The notes beneath the pieces were generated by a model. The model saw only the letters and a program-made list of their open reading frames with translations. It searched no databases and was not told the origin of the DNA. The position numbers and the translations under genes were made by a program. This document shows positions 47,801-58,800 of a stretch of DNA of 64,000 nt, piece after piece; the first letter of the stretch is position 1; each line of letters starts with the position of its first letter. Origin of the DNA: Rallus limicola (Eukaryota > Chordata > Aves > Gruiformes > Rallidae); the NCBI GenBank assembly GCA_022605955.1, contig JAKCOZ010000012.1, forward strand, positions 21,981,015 through 22,045,014, in the 5' to 3' direction.

Positions 47801-50800
47801 AAAAATGTTCTGACAGTTATTTCACTGAATACAAACATGTACATTCCGAAAAATATCAGTCAGGCCAAGTTTCTCAAAGCTAGGAAGGAAGGTAGTTGTT
47901 TAACTCCAAGTAATCCATCCATTTTAGACATAATTTCTACGTCCTCTTCTATTTCTAGTTATGAGAGTCGAGTTCTCAGGAATGCCATTAAACCCATTCA
48001 ATTCACCAGTATGTGATGATTTACAGCACGGAGAGACACAACTTGTGAAACCAGGCAAGCAGTGCCCCTTCTACATCATCAGCAGCCGGCTGGGCTCTCA
48101 CTGATTCTCCAGGAGTTCTCCTATTTCATAAGGCAAGATGAACCACTAGACATGGTACATTGTTTAAATGAGGTGTTGAGCAACTCATAAGAGGAAAGCA
48201 AGTTCTAAAGAACATTGTCCATTTGGTTTTGAGGATGGTGATTCTATAGCTGGTCTCAGCTGTTATGAAGAGCTAAGGCACTTATGCCTTGTATTTCAGA
48301 GTACTCAAACCTGTCTCAGTTTCATAACCTAGACATTATTGCAGCAAGGGAGCTTAAAAGTAGCCCACCAAACCACCACAACATGCACAAGAAGAACTGA
48401 TTTATAAAAACTATGTTCAGAACCAGTGAGAAACAACGTCAGGACACAGTGGTTTGGATACTTACTTAATTGTCTCAAACTACAGAATAATAAGTTTACC
48501 AAAACTGCTTTCTGCTCCTCTATTTTCTCTTTGTGCACGACAAATGGCCACCTAAACTTGCAACATCTCTGGCAGATTGTGCTGACTCAGGGACCTCAGA
48601 CACTTTCTAGGCTAAGCCAGTACAGACTTCACAGTTTGAGCATCACTTGATCTTATTCTTCCGTCCGATTTCCAGTCCCCTCTCAGAGATCCACCCCTAC
48701 CCTCCCTATGAAATGGAAATATAGCAAACAGGAAGACAGTGACCAACCTGTCTAGCATATCTTTGGCACATGTTCAAATACAAATGATTCTTCATTACTG
48801 CTATGAAAATGAATTATCTTCCCTAAGAACGAACTGGCACTTCAAGAGCAACGTAAGAATGAAAGCTAGAAAACAAAATTCCCAGAACCAACAGCTGATT
48901 AGCTGTTCTAAATACTTTATTTGAAGTCTGAATCTTTAAGTATTTCTTGCCCTTAACAATTCACAAAGTCGTCTAAATCCATTATTTGAGGATAAAAGGA
49001 AAGTTTACATCACATTGTTTCAATCAAGCTTTGCTCTGGAGTAAATGCTTGGGGAGTTTTTGTGTGTGTTTCTCTTTGTTGGGTTTTGGGGGTTTATTTT
49101 CCCCCCAGAAAAGACTGGTTTACTTTCCAATATTAATATTTTAACCACTTTATGCATCTGAGCAGTTGTTGATTATCACATATACTGAGTCCTACATATG
49201 AAAATTCTGTGAGAACTGGTGTTCAAAATAAAGAATAAGCAAAGAAAACCATTTTCATGATCATTAAAGATGCATTAATTATTATTATGGGAAACATTTT
49301 TATTAAATGTCATTTAATACCTTTTTTCCTTAGTTTTCTGCAATGTGTCACATCTTTCATGCCTTCTTTAACTGGCCCTCATGGTAGCAGGAGGGGTCTT
49401 GACTTCTCACAGTGTTGCTGTAGCACGAATTCTAACATTTTCACTCACAACACCATCACTATAGACCTTCATGCTCTTGCCTTACCCTTGGCATTCCCTT
49501 CACCAGCTTGCGTGGTGACAGGTAACCACAGCCACCCATTTCAGAGAGGGTACAGGCTAAACCATGAAAAAGTTCTAGGTCTTTATGGCCTTTTCCAGTT
49601 TCCAGTCATGTAAGCAGAAGAGAGGGGTCCTCTCGCAGGCACAAACAGGTCCTGCAACAGCACATCTGCATCACATTTAATATGAGGGCAGGAATCTAAA
49701 TGTTCTTGCAACACACTTGCTAGGCTACTCTTAGAAAACAATGGTAAAAATCTGCCAGCTACATAAAGAGCCACCTAACCTAAGCAACAGAAACTAAAAC
49801 TTCTACTTAGAAGACTCCATCATAAACAGCTAAAATTTATCATTTACTTTCACATCTTTAATTATGTTAAAATACTAAAGTAAAACGCCTACTACATGCA
49901 ACAAGGAAGGCCCAAAACTAATAGGTTAGGACTAACGGCTTTAACCAACTATTCAAACTAAGAATCAAGGCATGCTTCTGTTCACTAGCAACAACAGACC
50001 AATAGAATTAAAGACACATTAATACAGGCCACCAATGCCTATGTTACACAGAAGACACATGTCTTTGACACCCCAGGAAGCATATTTCCAAACACAGCCA
50101 CAATTTCCATTGCAGAGAAATTCTGGGTAAGGGGTGGCGGGAGAACAAAACAAAACCATCCCCAAGCTATTGTACCACATTCTGTTTTAGCTGTATCCCT
50201 GAAAGTCTACCAAATCATTTGGATGCTGTTCAAATATGATTTGGAGTAACAAAAAGCACAGCTTCATTTCAAAGCCAATATCGTCCGTTATTTTCCACAG
50301 GTCAGCACTTTTAATTCTCTCAAAGCTGGAAAAAGCTTCAGCAGAATGTAATTCCTTTCCATGTTTTTCTAGACAAAACTGAGGAACATCCATTCCACAA
50401 TACTCCCACCTCCATTTACTTTCTCACGTGGGATTCTGGATCAGACTGTGAAGTCAGAAAGCGAGAAAGCACTCTTTGTGGAGAAAAGAACAGAAGGCAG
50501 GCAGGATGGGGACTGCAGAGCAAGTTCCTCTGCTGGCAAAAACCCCTCCATCTTCCAGATGGTGGGAGAAGGGAGCTGGTTACATTCCTGTGGGAAGAAC
50601 TGCGCAGCCAAGTATTTGCCAGGTGCTTCAAGTCTCTTGCTCTGTGCAATTGTCCTGCCGTTGTCTACTCCCTGTTGTCTAATGCAGAAGCTCTGTTTTC
50701 AAGACAAATTGACTGTTTAGAGATTGGAAGAAAACGTTCCCGCTGAGGCCAAGCCTGGCAGAGGTTTCTTGGAGTATAGCTTAAGCACATGCAAGTTAAC

Positions 50801-53800
50801 AGGTGTAGGACTCAGAAATCAAAGTAAATGATCGGAGGGAAATTTTAGTTAATCACACCTTCTGGCTAACATCCAAGAGTGCTAAAAGGCAGAAAGAGAA
50901 CTCAAGGTACCACTGCAGACCCCGGTTTTCCTAGCTGGGCATTAAGCCTGCATCACATTCTCCATTTTCCCTTAAAAGGTTGAACTGCATACAGCACTAG
51001 GTAGATGGAAAAGGACTACTCATTAGAGGTTTACTGTATTAGGGGTATAAAGAACCACTCCACGACTCCTACACTAGCACCACTTGAAAATTGCCAAGTA
51101 CATTAACAAAGCTGCAATGTGACACTTCAAAATCATCCCTTTAATCACATGCCACTCAAGATCATACAAAATCATAATAAACATCAGACTGACCATTTTA
51201 GAGTGCCCACCACTACTCTGAAGCATGTAATTTACTGCAGAGACGCAGGAAAAACAAACCACTTTTAGCAGAGCATTTCTAGAGAATCAAGGCAACCTGC
51301 AAATATAGTCAAATGCTGCCAGAAAAGGAACCGTCCCCACCAAGTTCAGACGGGTGAGTTTCTGAAAGCAGGTATGAAGCTTCCATAATGCCCTTGAGAA
51401 CGTAACAAATGTTTCATAATGCTGTGTGAAAACTTCAACTTCTTTATTCTGTATGCCTGAAAGGAATAAATTGTTTGTGCTATCATATGATCCTAGCAGT
51501 TTTTAATGTATAAAGGCAAATAAAAAATAAAACCCATCCTAAAAAAACAGAGTAGCATTTTTTCAAAGATTCAGAGGATAGGAATGCACACAGATGCCAT
51601 CCCTACACCAACCTTGGAAATCAAAGGCCAGACACAAGGAAGGAGTGACTTGGTTCTTACCACTGAGCACACGGACTGAAACTGCACTTTCTAATGATTT
51701 GCTGAGTTGTGCCTCATTAGTTGTATTTCTTGTCATTTCTTTAAAAAAATCCGAAAGAAGAAAAAGGCAGTATGCTCATTACCTGTGATACACATTTGAT
51801 AGGCTTTTTATGCTGGTAGCTACATAATGAGTAAATACTTTTAGTAGCTATTACATTTGAAATGTAAGGTAAGTAAAGAAACATTTTTCCCCTGACACTA
51901 ACATGTTTCTTAGACACAGTAAAGCTCTCAGCTATATAATAGAAAAAGAAAAAGCTTCGTCTTAATCTGTAATGATATTTCAGAAATGACTTTTACAGTA
52001 CAGTAATTCTAGAAGAGATGAGAAATGAAGACTAGCAGAGACAACTGAGTTTAGAGTTAAGCTGAGGCTCCTCCAGGGACAACACAGCTACTAGCATGAA
52101 GGTATTCTGCTGAGAGAATCCTGGTTTTTTGAAATAGGTTGTGTTGCTCCAGCTTACAGCATGTTCACTTTAAGATGCAGAAGGAAACTTAGATACACCC
52201 CAGAATGGACAAAACAGATAAGAAGCACCTAAAAGGAAGATAAAAGAACGACCTGGAATGCAGGAAAGTCACCTATCCGAGGTATGTTATTACCCCGACA
52301 ATAAGGTCAAGATACAGTAGGTGCAACTGGAACATCCAAAGTATGCACAGAAGAAATTTGCTATCAAAGTCACAGAAAGGGGTATGAAAAGCTCAGGATA
52401 GTAGAAAAACTTATGAGATACTTCCTCAACATAATCCTCAGCATGATCACAACTATTATACTGTCTGTTCAGAGCCTGACTCTGACTGCAGGTGTATAAA
52501 CTATAACCATATATACCAGTGTATCAGTGCAATCTGAACATAAGTTGATCTGACAGACCCTGAAAGCCAGGAGAATCTTGGAAGAATGAAAAAAAAAAAA
52601 AAAGGTTAGGGAAAGAAAAAAAAAAAAAACAAAAAAACAAAACAAATCAGTCTTGTAAAAAAAGGAGTAGAAATTTAAAAAAAGATTACCTTATTTCTCC
52701 TTTGAGATAGTTGAGGGCAAATTCATTCTTTCTCCCTCTTTTTTCATGTAAAAAAAAAAATTAAATACATTAAATAGTCCTCAACTTGTCCTCCTTTCTC
52801 AGCAACTTATCCCAGTAACTCCACTGGGAAACCTGCCAGTAGGAGCTACCACCACAAGGCAGAGCAGAACTCTACTGAAAGTCCAGAAAATATCAACAAG
52901 ATTCAGACTGTCTTTATTGAAAGATCCATAACATATCCCAGACCAAAAGTTCAGCATCATTATTATTATCTGAGCAATACTAGGCAAGAATCTGTATCCA
53001 AAACTCAGGTGTAGTTTGATTGCCACATGGTTAGATCAACAGAAACAATAAAACATCTTTAATATCTCTTTCATGAGCATAACTTTATGCAAAATTTTCT
53101 GAATGCTTACATTTTTCTCTTGATGTTCCTAAAAATATGCAGGAACAGGACACATTTAAAGTTACTCTACGGTTCTATAGGTCAAGTCTTGCTCCCCTTA
53201 CATCAGAGTTCCCAAACTACCTTGAGGAAATCAGTGCAATTAAAGTCTTCACTTCAATGACAGAAAAGGAGAATTGAGACAATTATCTCTAACACCCTCA
53301 AGTGTTATTATTCTAGTCCCTCCATTTTTTTCATTGAAACAATATCTATTAATGCCTTTTAACTAAAGCTTGAGACTCAAATCCTTTTCACATTAGTGAC
53401 ATCCCTACCTCAGTACACTTCTGGAGAAAATTTATTTGGAAGTTAAACATAGAACGTATGTTGTGCTTTCAAATCCTGCCAGGCATCCTTCGCATCCAGG
53501 AGGAGTTCTTGAATAAAAGAAACACTCTAAGTTGTATGCCCTCCAGAGTGCTTAGTGGATATGTCTAATAACCCGTTTGAAACTCTTGATTGCTTGTGCC
53601 AGATGGGTTAATTTTTCCAAGAGCTAAATGAAAACATATTATGTTCATTCACGTTCAAATCAGAGGTATATTCCCACACTAGAACAATGTAATCTCAGAT
53701 CTAAAGAGACTCCACAGCAGCAAATGGGACTTTATATATCTTTGATTTCATGGGTTGTGCCAGTCTCTGCTTCCTCTGCAACAGCAATCCCATTTTCATG

Positions 53801-53914
53801 TGTTTAATTTGATGTAAAGGTGTGAAAGTTATATTAGTCAGCTTCCCTAACTGAAACTGTTATATTTTAAACTGCAATTCACAGGGAGGTTGGGGGAGGA
53901 CACCAAATGATCTA
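47801..53914. other. Non-coding stretch, no gene seen
   Basis: No supported gene. A 118-codon frame at 49257-49613 and a 90-codon frame at 50448-50720 resemble no family. A G/T tract with C6 lies at 49059-49106, and an A-rich compound tract at 52589-52646 is listed separately. A short stretch at 51283-51353 has AG and GT borders and an open frame, but a poor pyrimidine tract, so I do not call it an exon. Confidence 0.68.
52589..52646 (+). repeat. A-rich compound simple repeat
   Basis: A run of 15 A (52589-52603) and one of 14 A (52616-52629) are separated by GGTTAGGGAAAG and followed by (A)nC units. It is the longest A-rich tract in the window. No gene-derived sequence is recognisable upstream, so there is no support for it being a processed-pseudogene tail. 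Confidence 0.85.
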
Positions 53915-54530
53915 ACCTGTCAATCACCGACATTTTAAGATGCTTGATACTAATTAAGCATATCAGCTCTGATGCCAGACACCTGTAAGACAAAGGGCTC
54001 CATCAAATTGATAAGACTCTGCTAAGCAGGGTTTAAAATTAATTCATAATTTCTTTTATGTTTGTCATGTTTTGTGAAAATGAACTGCCATTCAATTTTT
54101 CATAAACTCTGCACAAGCAGAAGCAGCTTAATTTCAGGCAGTGTGCTGACAGGCCTGGGTACTTTTATGAACAAATTATGATTACACACAGTGATCAAGC
54201 TCCTGATAATTGAAGCAGCACACCAAACTATCCAGCATGCAAATATTAACGGATGTCCCCAAAGTCTCTTTGAATCTGCATAATCTAAGAAGTTTTAGCT
54301 TCTTTTTGCATTTGGAATAGTTTCAGCATAAATAATTAAAAAGGATTATCTAAGGGATCTTTCAATGAAGATCATCCCACCTTAGATTTCCCACTGTTTG
54401 GAGACAAAGTGGAGCAAGCCTATGCCTGTAGCCTGATGTTGAGCGCACACGCCTGTCAAGGGCTATTTCTACATCCCATTTCTGATTGCAAAAGCGAATG
54501 TGCTCCCAAATTAAAACTACTCACCTGTTT
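53915..54530. promoter_or_regulatory. Candidate conserved non-coding element / enhancer
   Basis: The strongest enhancer-like block in the window. Over about 600 bases it has no low complexity, no transposon similarity and no meaningful open frame. It packs words such as TACTAATTAAGC, TTAATTCATAA, AAATTATGATTACAC (homeodomain, PBX-like TGATTA), a perfect POU octamer ATGCAAAT (54237-54244) joined to ATTAAC, TTTGCATTTGGAATA, AATAATTAAAAAGGATTA (OTX/PITX-like GGATTA) and CACCTG E-boxes. CpG-bearing words (TTAACGGATG, GAGCGCACACG) persist. This texture matches vertebrate developmental CNEs. Actual conservation, target gene and tissue are unknown. Confidence 0.42.
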
Positions 54531-54894
54531 TTAAGGGTGCTGAATTCACTGTTCTGATAAATCGGTAGAGCTTTGAGAACACGACATCTCCAAAAACACC
54601 AGAATCAGCGTGTCTGAAGCTTTAATGGCAGAAGCATAGCATGAAACCGTAGAAGAAAATGCATGCCTGTGGCATTAACTACCCCAATGCCTACCAACTG
54701 ACATACGTTTATTTTGAGGTATCCTGGAGCTTTAGAGTTAACATTTGTCTCAGTGAAAAATGTTGGTATTATCCAAAGACTATTGTGAAGATTTAGTTAA
54801 CCTCTATGTCTAGTCTACCAGTGAATATCAAGCCTGTGAATCATCTAATCACAGTGAAAACCAGTTAAAAAAACCCGCCCTTTCCTTAATATTA

Positions 54895-55440
54895 AAAAAA
54901 GCCACAATTTGTTTCAAGCTGGCAAAGAAAATGGTAAGAGTCGTTGCTTTAGGCATTGGGGGGGAAAAATAGCATTAATATTGTCAAGGCAACAATGGAT
55001 ATATTTTACTATTATTAGGTGGAAAATTGAAGGTGCAGAAATCCTTCACTTGCTTTGTAATAGCTTGTTTAATAAAGGGGGACTGGAATAATCGTTTTTC
55101 AACTTTAATATTATTATAGAGAAAGAGAAAAATGGTGTCTGCGATCTAATGCTGAAAACCATTTTCCTGCTGGCTGGGAACAGTTATGTCCGTTTTGACA
55201 AATCTATTGCTGCAGCAAACAAAGGAGAAACCTTTCGCTATCACCTCATTAAGAGAGTCATGAGTGGTTTTCATTGATTAGCTCCTATTATAGCAATAAT
55301 CCTCAATATGCTGCATGCTACTTGTGAACTCTTGTTGTCTGTAAACAACTACCAGTGATTAGTGATCGATGAATCATTTTAGCCACCGAGATAAATGTAA
55401 TTGGATGAGAAGATATTAAGAACTACTCTGTTTCATTCTT
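54895..55440. promoter_or_regulatory. Candidate conserved non-coding element / enhancer
   Basis: A second dense block separated from the previous one by about 360 bases of plainer sequence. It carries CAACAATGG and AACAAAG (55218-55224) SOX-like words, GTAAACA forkhead word (55341-55347), repeated TGATTAG homeodomain words, TGCAGC boxes and several CpG-bearing words (TCCGTTTTGAC, TTTCGCTATC, GATCGATG). No repeat or coding signature. It lies just before the candidate exon at 55678. Regulatory role is inferred from composition alone. Confidence 0.4.
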
Positions 55441-55677
55441 CTTACACTCAAAGGAAGAAAAGAGATGTAGAGAGTTAGCCCACCTCGTTAATTAGTATTT
55501 TCTTATGAACATAAACATTAGATTAATCTTAGGCATTACACACAAGATGTATCTCCTCAAATATAATTTTATATTATCAAACCTTAGTCCTGCGTAGCCA
55601 TTTTTTTTTCTTTTTGCCCAGGCTTTTAAAAAGATTTCTAGCCATTAGTGCTGTCTGTTTTTCTGTTTATTTTACAG

Positions 55678-55882
55678 ATGTACCGCACCATTTTGGAGAG
55701 AATGGCTGAAAGAACTGCACATATAATAGCTGCAACAGCTACACCTTTTCACTCTGATGAACTGCAACATTAGAAATGAAAGGGAGCATATTCTGGTCAA
55801 GTTGTTTCTTCAGCGCCCTGGAGCCCTCCCACGTGGCAGCAGAAGCAGAGTGGTCCGAATGCAGGAGCTGGACTGACTGCAG
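55678..55882 (+). other. Candidate spliced non-coding (or terminal/poison) exon
   Basis: Upstream, about 55650-55677 is a long pyrimidine-rich tract ending TTTTACAG, a strong 3' splice site. At the other end GACTGCAG is followed by GTGAAC, a usable though not strong 5' splice site. The 205 bases between are less AT-rich than their flanks. All three plus-strand frames contain stops: one starts at the exon's first base with ATG and runs 31 codons to TAG at 55771-55773, and the other two close sooner. It therefore cannot be an ordinary internal coding exon. A lncRNA exon, a UTR exon or a nonsense-mediated-decay exon of a gene spanning the window are the options. Transcription is not shown by sequence alone. 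Confidence 0.33.
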
Positions 55883-58800
55883 GTGAACCTCATTTATTTT
55901 TGATTCAGGGGTTTGATAGGTTTAGGAGGTGTTTTCCAGAGGACTGTCATGAAATAACGTTTCTAAAATCAGTGGGAGGCATGCGGCCTTTTTCCCTCTG
56001 TATCTGTTTTCCAAAAAAACCATGAGTGGAGCAATATTGAGCAAACCACAATCTTCTCACACTTGTGAGAAGCCACAGGGCATCAAGTTCAGCCTTATTT
56101 ATGCAAATTAACATCCCCTCCCTTGTAACTGTGTTCTTATTCTCCCATAGAAACAAAAGCATAATGCTATTGTCAATGGGATACCTTCTCTCTGACTTTG
56201 GTCTATTGTTCTAGATATTTCTCTACCTTTTCCCACTGCCATTCTCCCCTGGTTTCAAGGTGACTCACTCTTTCTTTGCTCAGTTTTCCTTTCACTTGAA
56301 TGCACATCACAATGCTATTGATGCCCACGCATTCACACATATTATGTTCTCAAACTAAGCAACATCTACATTTCAGGTACAAGTAAACACACCAATGATG
56401 TCATCATCAGTCCAACTGTCCTGAAATAAGGTTTAGCTGTAAATAAGACTGTCCTTTGATACTTCTGACCGCTTTTGCCTGTCCAGTCTGTGATGAATCC
56501 ATAGGTGTACTTTACTCCTAATCTTTCCCTTCCTTCAGGCTCAAAGTTTACACAAATTATTGAAACCAATTTCCCTTGTGAAGTGAAAGAACTGCCTTTC
56601 CTTTCAGAAAAAGTCCCAAAATTGTATTATGTACAACTGCCGGGCTATGACGTTTGATATAAACTCTCTGAAGCATTTCACAAGTTTTGATTTAAATCCA
56701 GACTCAAGCAAGACAGCAATGGGGATGGTAGCGGAGGTGACTAGTACAACAGGGCTCTCTAAGAGGCAGCAAGAAAGTTTTAAAACCCTATTTAGCTAGA
56801 GAACTAACACCTCCTACAGCACATCCGAGAGCACAGAAGCAGCGAGTGGGCACAGCTATTGCAAAGAAGACAATTACAGTTAAATATTCTTACAGATAGG
56901 ACTGTATAACTGATGTGGGAAAACAACATGTGGGTAAGGGCACGGCTGGCCTATCCACATGGCTTACACCCTGAAGACGATAAGATGACCACCCTGCAAG
57001 CACTGGCAGAGCAATTCTTATTTTATGCACTGTAGGATGTGACATTTTTACCATGCTGCTTCACAAAGCCCAGCAACAGCCCGTGTCTTCAGTAGCATTA
57101 CTGCATCCTTGAGTGCTGTCCTTAGCACCCAGAGGATGTGAGGTTATGATCTGAACTAACATACCAGGACGGCTCAGATCAGCACATTCAGATTTGTTGC
57201 AGATAGATACTGATGCCACATTTCTGGTTTCTCTTCCCATTACAGTCAGAGCTCGTAGCATTCTGTCACTTCCTTTCCCCACAAAATTACTCCCGATTTT
57301 AGCAGTGCTTTCCCAGGTGAGGCACAAGTAATGAACTCTGGCAACATTCATCTCAGCATTCCTTGCCAACATCACACCTCTATTAAGGAACAACTGACAA
57401 TCACAAGGCTTGCCAATATCATCCTAGGGCTTGTATACCTTAATGAACTTAAAAGATCAGTCTACATGAACTAACATCTTCATTTGAGAATGCTAAATCC
57501 TCTTGGCTTGAAAATTAGAAGCCTAAATCAGACACTTTGAAGTTCTCATTGTGAATCATTAGTTTCTATTACTGTATACATTGTAAATTGCTGCAGATAA
57601 AAGCCTTGTCTTTCATTTACAACTGCTTAGGAAAGTAAATTCCTTTTTATTAGCTACAGCATGTGAAGTTTTGCAAGTGCATTATTAAAAGCACCTAATT
57701 GTTCTTTGAAGCAGTAAGTAGATATTTCTTTCCAATTAAGAGTTAAGTTTCTAGAGTACCAAAATATCCTACTGAGTAGAGCGGTTTTATATAATGTTTT
57801 AATTATTTGTGCAAGTTCTCAAGACTTGAGCTTTCTTGCTTAATCTAAACAAAAGATTATTCACAAGGTAACAATTAGGCTAAATAAGAACTGCAGTGGG
57901 GAAAAAAATAGTAAAAATAAGGTCAACAGAAATATAGCTAGTTCAAAAATACATTTTGTTATTCTATCACTGAGATAACACATGATGGTAATAACAACAC
58001 TGAAACAAGAGCACCAATTTCAGCGATAACTGCTCTGAAGAGAGAAGCATCTCTCTCAAGGCTATAAGGGCATTACAGGAATGGCACTACAGAACTGGGC
58101 ACATACCTTAAGGCCTGCACGAATGACAGATGCAACACACTAATTCCTGATAGCTAACCGATGTATTTACACCATAAGGGTCATTTGTTTAACCTTGCAA
58201 TACATCTTCAGCTGAGAATGGCAATTTAGAAACTTTAGCTAGAATGCTACAATCAACAAGGGAGCTACACCAGCAGCTCTGCAGGTAAATGAATCCATGA
58301 CCAAAAGGCAACTTGAAAAATCAGTAACGCTCTCTTGTTGGGAGATGAGACAGATGATGGCTGCCACCTCAATTAATTTATTCTAATAATTTCAACATCT
58401 GTGATTCTTTATTTGGAAGTTGTAGCATCAGTTTGCTAAAGGACAGTAGGAAGTGACAGAGCACAGACTAGTATTTAAGGATTTGAAACACTACATCTGT
58501 AGGTCTAGGTATGACTGGGTGTTTGTATCTTCATGGGTTCCCCCTTGCCCTCTCTTCTTTTTCCTCTCCTTGAAGGAGACAGAAAGAGAAAGAATTTGGC
58601 ATATCATGCTTAACATCTGAAGTTACAGAAACCTGTTTTGGAAAGGTTTTCAAGGTACACATGATGTTCACAGAATACTACAGGATTAAAATAGAAGAAA
58701 AAAAACATAGAGAAAGTTTACAAAAAACTAAGTTCATTTCCAGTACACAGATGCTGTTCTGGAATAGGAAGCATGACACATCAACACACAAAGTTTCTCT

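Noticed and set aside
51283..51353. 71-bp exon candidate bordered by CTAG and GGTGAGT with an open frame
   Set aside because: The donor is good, but the upstream pyrimidine tract is poor and an open frame over 71 bases is expected often by chance.
52589..52646. Poly-A tail of a processed pseudogene
   Set aside because: No gene-like sequence, polyadenylation signal or target-site duplication is visible upstream. Treated as a simple A-rich repeat.
57061..57393. 110-codon minus-strand open frame with protein-like composition
   Set aside because: It resembles no family I know and has no initiation or splice context. A database search with a clear homologue would be needed to reinstate it.
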